A stretch of DNA of 46,733 nt from CAZVEE01 sp964625525 (GTDB lineage Bacteria > Pseudomonadota > Alphaproteobacteria > JAJFIK01): the NCBI GenBank assembly GCA_964625525.1, contig CAZVEE010000021.1, positions 1-46,733 on the forward strand. Reading direction: 5' to 3'. Of this stretch, positions 24,284 through 32,933 are shown piece after piece. Under the pieces are notes generated by a model that saw nothing but the letters and a program-made list of their open reading frames with translations, was not told the DNA's origin and ran no database searches. How positions within the stretch are numbered: position 1 is the first letter of the stretch; every line of letters starts with the position of its first letter. The translations under genes and the position numbers were made by a program.

Positions 24284-25639
24284 ATGGCCCAGGAGAAAGA
24301 TCGGCTCGACGAAGCCGCGCGCCAGGCGGCGTTCGACGCGGAGGCGGCGGCGATTACGCCGGCCTATCGCCGCTATGCCCTTATCATGTTGGTGGTGGTC
24401 TACACCTCCAGCCATGTGGACCGGAATATCCTGTCGATCCTGGTGGAAGACATCCGGATGGATCTGGGCCTGTCGGACACCGCGCTCGGCTTTCTCAGCG
24501 GCTTCGCCTTTGCCGTCTTCTACGCCACGCTTGGGATTCCGGTGGCCTGGCTCGCGGATCGGGGCAATCGGCGCAACATCATCGCCTGGTCCATCGCCAT
24601 CTGGAGCGCGCTGACGGCCGCCTGTGGCCTGGCGCAAAATTTCTGGCATCTGGCGCTGGCGCGTATTGGTGTGGGCGTGGGCGAGGCGGGGTCCTCGCCG
24701 CCATCCCATTCCATGATCTCTGATCTCTATCCCCAGTCCGAACGCTCCAGCGCCATGGCGATTTATGCGCTCGGCGTCTATTTCGGCGTCATGATCGGCT
24801 ATTTCGTCGGCGGCTGGGTCAGCGAATGGTATGGCTGGCGGGTGGTCTTCTTCCTGGTGGGTCTTCCCGGTATCGCCATCGCCCTTGTTGTCCGCTACAC
24901 CATGATTGAACCGCCTCGGGGCTTGTCGGAGGGCCGCCCCCCTGTGGTGGGGGACGATCCACCGGTTTGGGAGAGCTTCCGGTATCTGCTGTCTCACCCG
25001 GCCATGATCCATCTCATCATCGGCTGCACGCTGACGTCTTTCGTCGGCTACGGCACCATTCAGTGGAACCCGGCGTTCCTCATCCGCACCCTCGATATGA
25101 GCCCCGGCGAGGTGGGCAGCTATCTGGCACCCATTTCGGGCATTGTTGGCGGGCTTGGGGCCTTTACCGGTGGCATGCTGGCTGACCGGCTTGCGGCCTG
25201 GGATCCGCGCTGGAACGCCTGGCTGATCACGGTGACGAAGCTTGCCACCGTGCCGTTGGCCATGGGCTTTTACCTGTCGCCCGATCCCTGGACGGGGCTC
25301 TTGTTCCTGATCCCGACCTCGTTCCTGGGGGCTTTCTATCTCGGCCCGACTTTCGCGATGATCCAGACGCTCACACCGCCACGCCTGCGTGCCATGGCCG
25401 CTGCGGTCTTGCTTTTGATCCTGAACCTGATCGGTTTGGGTTTGGGGCCGCAATTGGTGGGCATCGCCAGTGACCTGTTGCGCCCTGAATATGGCGATGA
25501 CTCCCTGCGCTACGCGCTCACCGGGGCCGTTGTCATTAATGTTTGGGCCGCCTTCCACTATTTCATCGGCGGCTTCCGCTACAAGACCGCGCTGGAGGCA
25601 CAGACCCCGCCCGAGGGGGGATCAACACCGGCCCGATAG
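24284..25639 (+). CDS. MFS transporter, spinster-like
   Basis: 451 aa, 12 predicted TM helices. The start HVDRNILSIL followed by GLSDTALGFLSGFAFAVFY is typical of the spinster/Spns-type MFS proteins that are abundant in proteobacteria degrading lipids and aromatics. The loop 2-3 motif A (WLADRGNRRN) is present, as is GIGVGEAG-like sequence in TM5 (RIGVGVGEAG). Cytoplasmic membrane, proton-coupled uptake or efflux of an unknown, probably hydrophobic or carboxylated, solute. GGGGAGGG lies 6 bases before the ATG. Divergent from the Old Yellow Enzyme gene and convergent with the BVMO gene. Confidence 0.93.
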   Translation: MAQEKDRLDEAARQAAFDAEAAAITPAYRRYALIMLVVVYTSSHVDRNILSILVEDIRMDLGLSDTALGFLSGFAFAVFYATLGIPVAWLADRGNRRNIIAWSIAIWSALTAACGLAQNFWHLALARIGVGVGEAGSSPPSHSMISDLYPQSERSSAMAIYALGVYFGVMIGYFVGGWVSEWYGWRVVFFLVGLPGIAIALVVRYTMIEPPRGLSEGRPPVVGDDPPVWESFRYLLSHPAMIHLIIGCTLTSFVGYGTIQWNPAFLIRTLDMSPGEVGSYLAPISGIVGGLGAFTGGMLADRLAAWDPRWNAWLITVTKLATVPLAMGFYLSPDPWTGLLFLIPTSFLGAFYLGPTFAMIQTLTPPRLRAMAAAVLLLILNLIGLGLGPQLVGIASDLLRPEYGDDSLRYALTGAVVINVWAAFHYFIGGFRYKTALEAQTPPEGGSTPAR

Positions 25640-25702
25640 GATACAAGCCGGGTCGGGGTGGCTCACCTCGGCCCGTCAACATTTGGTGGGACTGCCTCTG
25701 TC

Positions 25703-25762
25703 GGGGGAAGGACTGGCGGGGGAAGGACTGGCGGGGGAAGGACTGGCGGTGGAAGGACTGGC
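25703..25762. repeat. Four copies of a 15-bp G-rich tandem repeat
   Basis: GGGGGAAGGACTGGC is repeated at 25703-25717, 25718-25732 and 25733-25747, with a fourth copy carrying one substitution at 25748-25762. It fills much of the 131-base gap between the convergent MFS and BVMO genes. The plus strand has G-runs of 5, 5, 5 and 4 (the last at 25763-25766). No hairpin terminator is evident in this gap. Confidence 0.95.
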
Positions 25763-25770
25763 GGGGCGGA

Positions 25771-27264
25771 CTACCCCACCAACTCATAGTCCTCCAAAGC
25801 CGGCTGCCGGGTCAGGTTGCGGTAGCGGAACGTGTAATCTGGCCACAGGGTCGAGTTATGACCCTCATCGGTCAGGTACCAGCTGTCGCAGCCGCCCTGA
25901 ATCCACACGGTCTTCTGCATCTTTTCCTGCAGGTCCTTGTTAAAGGCCGCCTGCACACCGGGCTTCAGGTCCATGAAGCGAGCGTTGCCTGATTCCAGCC
26001 TTTTCAGGCTTTCAACCACATACTGGATTTGGGATTCGATCATATAGATCATGGAGTTATGCCCGAGGCCCGTATTCGGACCCATGAGCATGAAGAAGTT
26101 CGGAAAGCCCGTGACCGTGATGCCCAGATAGGCTTCCGGACCCGTGGTCCAGGTCTGCGCCAGGTCCTGGCCGGCGCGCCCCGTGATAGACAGGTCCGAA
26201 AGCGGCTCCATGGCCTTAAAGCCGGTGCCGTAGACGATGGTATCCGCCGACCGCTCCCGACCGTCGCGGGTGGCGACGCCATGCGGCCGGATCGACGCAA
26301 TGCCATCGGTAACCAGCTCCACATTGTCCCGCTGCAGGGCCGGGAAATAGTCGTTAGAGATCAGCACCCGCTTACAGCCCAGCGTGTAATCGGGCGTGAG
26401 CTTGGCGCGAAGGGCCGCGTCCGGCACCTGGTCTTCCAGATGCCGCTCGGCGATCCCCTGCGCCGATTTCATCCACGACACGTCCTTTAAGAAGGCATAG
26501 GCGCGCGCTTCCATCATCCAGTAGATCCCGGCGCGGAACAGGCGCTGGGTGAAGGGCAGGGTGCTGAACAGCCAATGCTCGAACTGCGAGATCGTGCGGT
26601 CCGGCTTAGGCAGGATCCAGGGCGGCGTGCGCTGATACAGCGTCAGGGATTTCACCCGATCCACCAGCTCCGGCACGAATTGCACCGCACTCGCGCCGGT
26701 GCCGATCACGGCGATGTCGCGGCCGTCGAAATCGTAATCGTCCAGCCAATGAGCCGAGTGAAAGGCCGTGCCCTGAAAATCATGACTGCCCGGAATGTCC
26801 GGATAGGCGGGAATGCTCAATCCGCCTGCGCCCGAGACCAAGACCCGCGCCGTGTGGGTGCTGCCATCGGAAACCTGCACCCGCCAAAACCCTGCCGCTT
26901 CGTCGAAGTGGGCGCCGGTGATGGTGCTGTTGAAGCGGATGTAGGGATAGAGCCCGTACTTATCCGCGCAATGCTTCATGTAGCGCCAGATTTCCGGCTG
27001 CGGCGCATACATCTTCGACCAATAGGGATTGGGCTCGAAGGAGTAGGAGTAAAGGTAAGACGGCACGTCGCAGGCACAGCCGGGATAATGGTTGTCGCGC
27101 CAGGTGCCGCCGATTTCATCGGCCTTCTCGAAAATCGTAAAGGAGGTGAAGCCCGCTTCCTTGAGCTTGATGCCCATGCCCAGGCCCGAAAAGCCGGTGC
27201 CGACAATGGCCACATCCATATCCGGCGCCGAATGCGCGGACCCTGCGGTCAAGCGTGCGGGCAT
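25771..27264 (-). CDS. Flavin-containing Baeyer-Villiger-type monooxygenase
   Basis: 497 aa, class B flavoprotein monooxygenase. FAD-binding GTGFSGLG (22-29) and NADPH-binding GTGASAVQ (188-195) flank the BVMO fingerprint FxGxxxHxxxW (163-173, F163-G165-H169-W173); the residue after Trp is Leu rather than the usual Pro or Asp. GGTWRDNHYPGCACDVPSYLY (52-72) is also typical. Predicted reaction: NADPH/O2-dependent insertion of oxygen next to a ketone carbonyl, giving an ester or lactone; heteroatom oxidation cannot be excluded. Strong GGGGGAGG 6 bases before the ATG. Divergent from the P450 gene across 265 bases holding two palindromes, suggesting joint regulation. Esters made could be cleaved by unlinked hydrolases. 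Confidence 0.94.
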   Translation of the reverse strand: MPARLTAGSAHSAPDMDVAIVGTGFSGLGMGIKLKEAGFTSFTIFEKADEIGGTWRDNHYPGCACDVPSYLYSYSFEPNPYWSKMYAPQPEIWRYMKHCADKYGLYPYIRFNSTITGAHFDEAAGFWRVQVSDGSTHTARVLVSGAGGLSIPAYPDIPGSHDFQGTAFHSAHWLDDYDFDGRDIAVIGTGASAVQFVPELVDRVKSLTLYQRTPPWILPKPDRTISQFEHWLFSTLPFTQRLFRAGIYWMMEARAYAFLKDVSWMKSAQGIAERHLEDQVPDAALRAKLTPDYTLGCKRVLISNDYFPALQRDNVELVTDGIASIRPHGVATRDGRERSADTIVYGTGFKAMEPLSDLSITGRAGQDLAQTWTTGPEAYLGITVTGFPNFFMLMGPNTGLGHNSMIYMIESQIQYVVESLKRLESGNARFMDLKPGVQAAFNKDLQEKMQKTVWIQGGCDSWYLTDEGHNSTLWPDYTFRYRNLTRQPALEDYELVG

Positions 27265-27392
27265 CGATTACCTCCCCCAAAAGGCACGTTTGCGTGCGGT
27301 TATAAGAGTTTTCGTCAGCTTTTCGGCAAACGACCCACGCGTCAATGATGGAAATCAGTGAAACCGGCCTAGAAATTTGGGATGAGGCAGAT

Positions 27393-27408
27393 GGCGCATT
27401 GTTGCGCC
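27393..27408. promoter_or_regulatory. 16-bp palindrome, candidate operator
   Basis: GGCGCATTGTTGCGCC is a perfect inverted repeat of 6-bp arms around TTGT, lying 129 bases from the BVMO start and 122 from the P450 start. Its size and symmetry fit a dimeric regulator such as a TetR-type repressor; no regulator gene is adjacent. Confidence 0.5.
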
Positions 27409-27446
27409 GCCCCCGGGCGTGCCGTCATCATCGCGCCGGGACCGCC

Positions 27447-27466
27447 GGTCACAGTTGCCCGTGACC
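27447..27466. promoter_or_regulatory. Second inverted repeat in the BVMO/P450 gap
   Basis: GGTCAC (27447-27452) and GTGACC (27461-27466) form 6-bp arms 8 bases apart; a further GTGAC follows at 27474-27478. Located 63-83 bases before the P450 start, where it could overlap a promoter. Candidate only. Confidence 0.4.
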
Positions 27467-27529
27467 CCGCACCGTGACACTTAGGGTAAGAGAATGTGGG
27501 GCAACCGATGAGAGGAAAGGACTGCCCGT

Positions 27530-28783
27530 ATGACCGCCGCCGAGGACACCCTGGCCCCGGAAGCCATCGCCGATCCCCATGCCTATGGCGATCCGGAGGC
27601 GCTTGATCGCCTGTTCGCGCGTTTGCGCCGCGACACCCCGGTGTGCTGGGTCGAGCCGGACGGCTTTCGCCCGTTCTGGGTCGTCACAAAGTATGCGGAC
27701 ATCATGGATGTGGAGGGCCAGCCCGAGACCTTCCTCAGCGAGCCGCGCACGGTTCTCATTCCCGAAGAACAGGAACGCAAGAACCTGGAGACCTTCGGTA
27801 CAGTCAACGGCGTGCGCACGCTCGTGCAGATGGATGACCCCGACCACCGCGCCTATCGCGGCCTGACCCAGTCCTGGTTCATGGGCCAGAACCTCAAGCG
27901 GCTGGAAGGGCGCACGCGCGCCATCGCCAAGACCTTTGTGGACCGCATGGCGGCCCATGGCGGCGCCTGCGACTTTGCCAATGATGTGGCGTTTCTCTAT
28001 CCGCTGCGGGTGATCATGATGATCCTCGGCATTCCCGAGGAAGACGAGCCGCTGATGCTGCGCCTGACCCAGGAACTGTTCGGCGGCCAGGACAGCGAAT
28101 ACCAGCGCAAGACCGAAAGTGCCGATCCGCTCGCGGACATCATCAACGAGTTCATCGCCTATTTCACCCACATCACCCAGGATCGGCGCGCCAATCCCCG
28201 CGATGACCTGTCCTCCGTGATTGCCAATGGCCAAATCGACGGCAAGCCTATCGGCGAGTTCGAGGCCATGTCCTATTACATCATCGCCGCGACCGCCGGC
28301 CACGACACCACCAGCGCGGTGACCGCCGGTGGCATGCTCGCCATGCTCCAGCATCCGGGCCAGTTCGAGAAACTGAAGGGCGATGTGTCCCTCGTGCCCT
28401 CCGCCATTGACGAATTCGTGCGCTGGGTGACGCCGGTGAAGCATTTCATGCGCACCGCCACGCGCGATTACGATTTGAACGGCACGCGCATCGCGAAGGG
28501 CCAGTCGGTGATGTTGCATTACCAGTCGGCCAATCGCGACGAAGACGCCTATGACGCGCCGTTCGCATTGCAGGTGGATCGCAAGCCCAACCGGCATCTC
28601 GCCTTCGGTTATGGCCCGCATATGTGTTTGGGGCGCTATCTGGCGTTGATGGAAATGACCGCGTTCTATGAAGAGCTGATGCCGCGTTTGGAGCGGATCG
28701 AGCTTGCAGGTCAACCGGAATTCGTCGAGTCTTACTTCGTCAGTGGGCTGAAGCACCTGCCGGTGACCTATAAGATGACCTGA
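27530..28783 (+). CDS. Cytochrome P450
   Basis: 417 aa, soluble bacterial class. The heme-thiolate loop is FGYGPHMCLGR with C366. The I-helix oxygen-activation motif is AGHDTT (256-261) and the K-helix ExxR is E295-R298. The overall layout (MDDPDHRAYRGL near 101-112, HLAFGYG) resembles the CYP family members that hydroxylate fatty acids, terpenes or sterol side chains, but substrate cannot be assigned. It needs ferredoxin and ferredoxin reductase partners, which are not in the window. AGAGGAAAGG precedes the ATG by 9 bases. Divergent from the BVMO gene: a hydroxylation/oxidation then Baeyer-Villiger route on the same substrate is a reasonable inference. Confidence 0.96.
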   Translation: MTAAEDTLAPEAIADPHAYGDPEALDRLFARLRRDTPVCWVEPDGFRPFWVVTKYADIMDVEGQPETFLSEPRTVLIPEEQERKNLETFGTVNGVRTLVQMDDPDHRAYRGLTQSWFMGQNLKRLEGRTRAIAKTFVDRMAAHGGACDFANDVAFLYPLRVIMMILGIPEEDEPLMLRLTQELFGGQDSEYQRKTESADPLADIINEFIAYFTHITQDRRANPRDDLSSVIANGQIDGKPIGEFEAMSYYIIAATAGHDTTSAVTAGGMLAMLQHPGQFEKLKGDVSLVPSAIDEFVRWVTPVKHFMRTATRDYDLNGTRIAKGQSVMLHYQSANRDEDAYDAPFALQVDRKPNRHLAFGYGPHMCLGRYLALMEMTAFYEELMPRLERIELAGQPEFVESYFVSGLKHLPVTYKMT

Positions 28784-28835
28784 GCCGGGGCGCCGCGTAC
28801 ACTGGTTCCTCCCGAATCACACTTGGGAGAGATCC

Positions 28836-30485
28836 ATGATCACGCTGCCCCTGGTCGTCACCGGCCTGATCGCCTTTGGCCTCGGCGCCTTAGTGGTCTA
28901 CGCCCTATTGGTCTCGCGCCATACCGCCGCGGTCGAGGACCTGCGCCGCGACCTGGACGCGGTACGCCAGTCGCTGGCTGAGACATCCCAGTCTCAGCAC
29001 GGCCTGGAGATTGAAGCGCAAAACCTGCGTGAGCATTTGGACAATCGCATGGCCGAGTTGGAGCGGGCCCGCGCCCAAGTTGCGGCCCTGCAAGAGGCGG
29101 GCGGTGATCTCAACCGTCAGTTCACTCATGTGGACACGTTGCTGTCTCAGGAACGCGAAAGCCATGCGGCAAAGATCCAGGACCTGGGTGACCAGATGCG
29201 GATGCGTCAGGCCGAGCTTAACGAAGCGCGGGCGCAGATCGCCGAATTGCAGACCGGCACCAGTGATCTAGGCCGCAAACTGACCCATGCGGAAACGCTT
29301 CTAAAGCAGGAACGCGAAAGCCATCAGGAGAAAATCCGTGAGCTGAGTGATGTGCGTAACGGCATCGAGGAGAAACTCAAGCTGCTGGCCAGTGATGTCC
29401 TGCAGAAAAACACCGACGGGTTCCTCAAGCGCGCGCAGGAGTATTTCGAAGGCCACAAGCAGGCCAGCGCCCAGAGCGTGGAAACCCTGGTCAAGCCCAT
29501 TGGCGAGGCGTTGAAGACCTATCAAAACAAACTTGCCGAGATGGAACAGGTCCGCAAACGCGACGAGGGCGAGATCGTCCAGCAACTGCGCCAGGTGGCC
29601 GAGACCCATCTGCGCCTCAAGGACACCACCAGCAATCTGGTCAATGCCCTGCGCGCCGCGCCGAAAACACGCGGGCGCTGGGGCGAGCAGCAGCTCAAGA
29701 CGGTGCTCGAAATGGCGGGCATGATGGAGAATGTGGACTTCCTCACCGAACATACGGTCGAGGCGGAGGACCGCAAACTGCGCCCTGATGTGGTGCTGCG
29801 CTTGCCCGGCGGGCGCCAGATCGTGGTGGATGCCAAGACGCCCATGTCCGCCTATCTGGATGCGGTCGAAGCGCCGGAGGAGGACGAGCGGGAGCGGTTT
29901 TTGCGCCTTCATGCCCAGCAATTGCGCACGCATGTGCAGCAATTGGGGTCCAAGCAGTACTGGGATCAATTCGCCGAGGCTCCCGATTTTGTGGTGATGT
30001 TCGTGCCCGGAGAAAACCTCTACGGCGCGGCCATTGAGCGGGACCCGGAGTTGTTCGAATTCGCCTATGACAAACAGGTGATTGTCGCCACACCCACCAC
30101 ATTCCTCGCCCTGGCCAAGGCCATCGCGTTCGGCTGGCGCCAGGAGCGGGCCTCGCAAAATGCTCAAAAAGTGTTGAGCGAGGGCGGCGAGCTGTACAAG
30201 CGCCTGCAAGGGCTGGGTGAGAAAGTCCTGAAACTGTCCAAGTCGCTGGATCAGACCGTCGGCCGCCACAATGAGCTTGTGGCCTCGCTGGAAACCCGCG
30301 TCATGCCCCAGGGCCGCAAGCTGCATGAAATGGGCGTGGGCTCCAGTGTCGGCGAATTGGAGCGGCTCGACCTGGTCGAGCGCACGCCCCGCGCCCCGCT
30401 GCCGGGGAAGGACCTGATCTTATCCGCGTCACCGAGCGAGGACGAGACGCCGGAACTGCCGCTCACCGCCCGGCCAGGGGCCTGA
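28836..30485 (+). CDS. rmuC: DNA recombination protein RmuC
   Basis: 549 aa. N-terminal TM helix (about 5-27), a long coiled coil (30-270), then the RmuC domain with TRGRWGEQQL (279-287) and the nuclease-like PD...DAK arrangement (P317-D318, D332-A333-K334) and VMFVPGEN. RmuC restrains rearrangements at inverted repeats; the domain is related to PD-(D/E)xK endonucleases. The coiled coil contains two similar ~47-residue segments 53 residues apart, so it is longer than in many orthologues. GGGAGAG lies before the ATG; 52 bases after the P450 stop. The next gene starts one base after its stop. Confidence 0.95.
   Translation: MITLPLVVTGLIAFGLGALVVYALLVSRHTAAVEDLRRDLDAVRQSLAETSQSQHGLEIEAQNLREHLDNRMAELERARAQVAALQEAGGDLNRQFTHVDTLLSQERESHAAKIQDLGDQMRMRQAELNEARAQIAELQTGTSDLGRKLTHAETLLKQERESHQEKIRELSDVRNGIEEKLKLLASDVLQKNTDGFLKRAQEYFEGHKQASAQSVETLVKPIGEALKTYQNKLAEMEQVRKRDEGEIVQQLRQVAETHLRLKDTTSNLVNALRAAPKTRGRWGEQQLKTVLEMAGMMENVDFLTEHTVEAEDRKLRPDVVLRLPGGRQIVVDAKTPMSAYLDAVEAPEEDERERFLRLHAQQLRTHVQQLGSKQYWDQFAEAPDFVVMFVPGENLYGAAIERDPELFEFAYDKQVIVATPTTFLALAKAIAFGWRQERASQNAQKVLSEGGELYKRLQGLGEKVLKLSKSLDQTVGRHNELVASLETRVMPQGRKLHEMGVGSSVGELERLDLVERTPRAPLPGKDLILSASPSEDETPELPLTARPGA
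29052..29351 (+). repeat. Duplicated coiled-coil segment inside rmuC
   Basis: Residues 73-120 (starting AELERARAQVAALQ) and 126-172 (starting AELNEARAQIAELQ) align throughout, sharing THxxTLLxQERESH and a final KI(Q/R)(D/E)L. The copies are 29052-29195 and 29211-29351. An ancient internal duplication, now diverged at the DNA level. Confidence 0.8.
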
Positions 30486-30486
30486 G

Positions 30487-31242
30487 GTGGTGGTGGCGCT
30501 CACGGGACGGACGGTCCTTGTCACCGGTGCCTCACGCGGCATTGGCCGCGCCATTGCACTGGCCTGTGCCGAGGCTGGCGCGCGGGTGTTGATCCACTAT
30601 GCCGCCCATGGTCAGGCGGCGCTTGATCTCGCCGCTGAGATCGGCGCTCCGGACGCGGATTGTCTAAGGGCCGATCTAAGCCAACCCGGCGCCGGCGCGG
30701 CTTTGTGGGCCGCGGCTCGTTTGCGTGGTGGCGTGGTGCCTGATCTCGTCAACAATGCCGGGATTTTCGAGGCCGCCGACGCGCTGGGTCCCGATACGGA
30801 CTGGGAGCGGGTTTGGGAGCGGACCATGGCGGTCAATCTGCGCGCTGTGGCCGATCTCTGCCGCGCGGCCCTGCGCGATTACTGTGCACAAGAGGGCGGG
30901 CGTATGGTCACCATCGCCAGCCGCGCCGCCCATCGCGGCGACGACCCGGACTGCCTTGCTTATGCAGCCTCTAAGGGGGCGGTGGTGTCATTGATGAAAA
31001 GCATCGCGCGGGGGTATGGCGATCGCGGTGTGCTCGCTTACACGATCGCGCCTGGTTGGGTGGCAACCGATATGGCGCCCACGGATCCTGCCGCCCGTAC
31101 CGCCATGACGGCACAAATTCCCCTTGGCCATGTGGCCGCGCCGCAAGAGATCGGGGCACTGACCGCGTTCCTGCTCTCCGGCGCCTGTCCGTCGGCGACC
31201 GGCGCGACGCTCGACGTGAATGGCGCGTCCTATGTGCGCTGA
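30487..31242 (+). CDS. SDR-family oxidoreductase (FabG-like)
   Basis: 251 aa, classical short-chain dehydrogenase. Cofactor motif TGASRGIG (13-20), NNAG (89-92), structural N117, catalytic S145, Y159 and K163 (YAASK) are all present; the C-terminus has the usual GATLDVNG. Most likely an NAD(P)-dependent 3-oxoacyl or alcohol dehydrogenase; substrate unknown. It starts at one of three consecutive GTG codons (30487, 30490, 30493), one base after the rmuC stop, so it is cotranscribed and probably translationally coupled with rmuC. Convergent with the VOC gene, 12 bases apart. Confidence 0.93.
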   Translation: MVVALTGRTVLVTGASRGIGRAIALACAEAGARVLIHYAAHGQAALDLAAEIGAPDADCLRADLSQPGAGAALWAAARLRGGVVPDLVNNAGIFEAADALGPDTDWERVWERTMAVNLRAVADLCRAALRDYCAQEGGRMVTIASRAAHRGDDPDCLAYAASKGAVVSLMKSIARGYGDRGVLAYTIAPGWVATDMAPTDPAARTAMTAQIPLGHVAAPQEIGALTAFLLSGACPSATGATLDVNGASYVR

Positions 31243-31254
31243 GTGCATTCCGGA

Positions 31255-31677
31255 CTATTTCGCGAAGATTTGCCCCTCGTCCCGGAACGCCTTGAACTCT
31301 AATGCATTGCCGCTGGGGTCTTTGACGAACAGGGTGGCCTGTTCACCGGCCTCGCCTTGAAAGCGGATCGTCGGCTCCATGATAAACGGTACTTCGGCGT
31401 CTTTCAGGCGGGCGGCCAGCGCCTCCCAGGCGTCCCAGTGCAGGATCAGACCGAAATGGCGTGCTGGGACCGCATGGCCGTCCACCTGCCCGTGGGTGGC
31501 GCAGCCCACATCGTCCGGGGCGAGATGGGCGACAATCTGATGGCCATAGAGGTCGAAATCCACCCAATGCTCCGCGCTGCGCCCTTCTGCACAGCCCAGA
31601 ACATCGCCATAAAACCCCCGCGCCGCCGCAATGTCATGCACGGGAAACGCCAGGTGAAAGCGAGGGCGCGCGCTCAT
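31255..31677 (-). CDS. VOC-family (glyoxalase/dioxygenase-like) protein
   Basis: 140 aa, two beta-alpha-beta-beta-beta units of the vicinal-oxygen-chelate fold. Candidate metal ligands H8 (FHLAFPV), H74 (RHFGLIL) and E127 (GNALEFKAF) are present, so metal binding is likely. The C-terminal FVKDPSGNALEFK is typical of dioxygenase/glyoxalase-like members. Substrate unknown. Its ATG overlaps the stop of the aldolase-like gene by 4 bases (ATGA), which links it to the PLP-enzyme pair upstream. Confidence 0.92.
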   Translation of the reverse strand: MSARPRFHLAFPVHDIAAARGFYGDVLGCAEGRSAEHWVDFDLYGHQIVAHLAPDDVGCATHGQVDGHAVPARHFGLILHWDAWEALAARLKDAEVPFIMEPTIRFQGEAGEQATLFVKDPSGNALEFKAFRDEGQIFAK

Positions 31678-32906
31678 TGGCTGCGCCCCCGCGCTTCCAC
31701 GGCCCAGATCGCCTCCAGCGTTTCACCTCGCACGCAATGGATATGGTCATACAGATTGACCGTCGGGTCACAATGGGGCACCGAGCACACCACCAGACTG
31801 CCCAGCGGTACGCCGCCGCCTTGATTAGGCACCTGCTCGTCTTCGCGCAGAGCGGTAATGGTCTTCACGGTGGCGAGGATTTCCTCGTCCGTGCGCGGAC
31901 CGCGCGCCATGCCATCGGTGCCTGAAAACACGACCGCACCTTGTTCATCGCCTTGGTGCATATAGCCCGAACCCATCGGTGCCCCGGCGATAATGGCCGG
32001 CAGCGGCCCGTCGGTGGCGAAGGATTTGGTGCCCGCATCCGTCGTCACAAAGACTTTCTGGTTGCGGCTGATCACGCGCGTGTAAACATAAAGCGCTGTC
32101 TCAAAGGGCAAAGCACCGCCTTTACCACCTTCGATGGCGCCATATTCCCGGTCCATGAAGATGTAAGACCCGCCCTGCAATTCCGTCAGCACACCGGCTT
32201 CTATATCCAGATCAAACGTGCCGGTGCCGCCGCCGGTGATGGTGGGGCAGGGGATGCCGGCGCGGACGAGCCGATCACGCAAAGCGCCCACGTCCCGCCA
32301 CAGCGCCGCGTTTTCGTCCGCGCGCAGGGTGCGGTTGTGGATGTGCTGAAGATGGCCCTGATAGGCCTGAAGTCCGCCGAAGATCAGGCGCGGCGAGTCC
32401 GCGATGGCCCGCACCAGATCTTCCGCTTGCCTCAGATGAATACCTGTGCGGTGCAGCCCCACGTCGAGATCGACAAATACAGACAGCCGCTGACCACTCG
32501 CCGCCATGGCCGCCTCAATCCCGTCGAGCGCTTCCCGGTCATCGACGACGACAGCGAGTTGCGAGACTTTACCGGCCAGAATGCCGAGGCGGCGCAACGC
32601 CCGCGGCCCCACCACGGGCGACGTGATGAGAATGTCGTCAATCCCGCCTTCGGCCATGGCTTCTGCTTCGCCCAGCTTGGCACAGCAAATGCCGATCGCG
32701 CCGGCGGCGATCTGGCGCTTGGCGATCTCGACGGATTTGTGGGTCTTGGCATGGGGGCGCAAGCGGACGCCGCCCTCCCGGCACGCGCTCATCATCAGCG
32801 CCATATTGCGCTCAAACGCGTCGAGATCAAGCACAAGGGCCGGCGTGTCCAGAAGCTGGCGTGAGCCCGCTATACCCAAAAGATCAGCGTTGGAAGAGGG
32901 ACGCAT
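31674..32906 (-). CDS. D-threonine aldolase-like PLP enzyme (alanine-racemase fold)
   Basis: 410 aa, fold-type III PLP enzyme. N-terminal barrel with the PLP Lys in RPHAKTHK (probably K54); phosphate-binding GGGTGTF near 225; C-terminal metal site HxD (H378, D380 in PHCDPT), the form found in D-threonine aldolase and 3-hydroxy-D-aspartate aldolase rather than the HxC of eukaryotic D-serine dehydratase. Predicted metal-dependent retro-aldol cleavage of a beta-hydroxy-alpha-amino acid to glycine and an aldehyde (glyoxylate if hydroxyaspartate). 27 bases after the dehydratase-like gene. The pairing recalls bhcC/bhcB of the beta-hydroxyaspartate cycle, but the cycle's aminotransferase and reductase genes are absent here. 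Confidence 0.88.
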   Translation of the reverse strand: MRPSSNADLLGIAGSRQLLDTPALVLDLDAFERNMALMMSACREGGVRLRPHAKTHKSVEIAKRQIAAGAIGICCAKLGEAEAMAEGGIDDILITSPVVGPRALRRLGILAGKVSQLAVVVDDREALDGIEAAMAASGQRLSVFVDLDVGLHRTGIHLRQAEDLVRAIADSPRLIFGGLQAYQGHLQHIHNRTLRADENAALWRDVGALRDRLVRAGIPCPTITGGGTGTFDLDIEAGVLTELQGGSYIFMDREYGAIEGGKGGALPFETALYVYTRVISRNQKVFVTTDAGTKSFATDGPLPAIIAGAPMGSGYMHQGDEQGAVVFSGTDGMARGPRTDEEILATVKTITALREDEQVPNQGGGVPLGSLVVCSVPHCDPTVNLYDHIHCVRGETLEAIWAVEARGRSQ

Positions 32907-32933
32907 ACGACTTTCCTTCTATGTCTTCAGAGC

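Noticed and set aside
25703..25762. CRISPR-like array
   Set aside because: The 15-bp units are directly adjacent with no spacers, and no cas genes are present.
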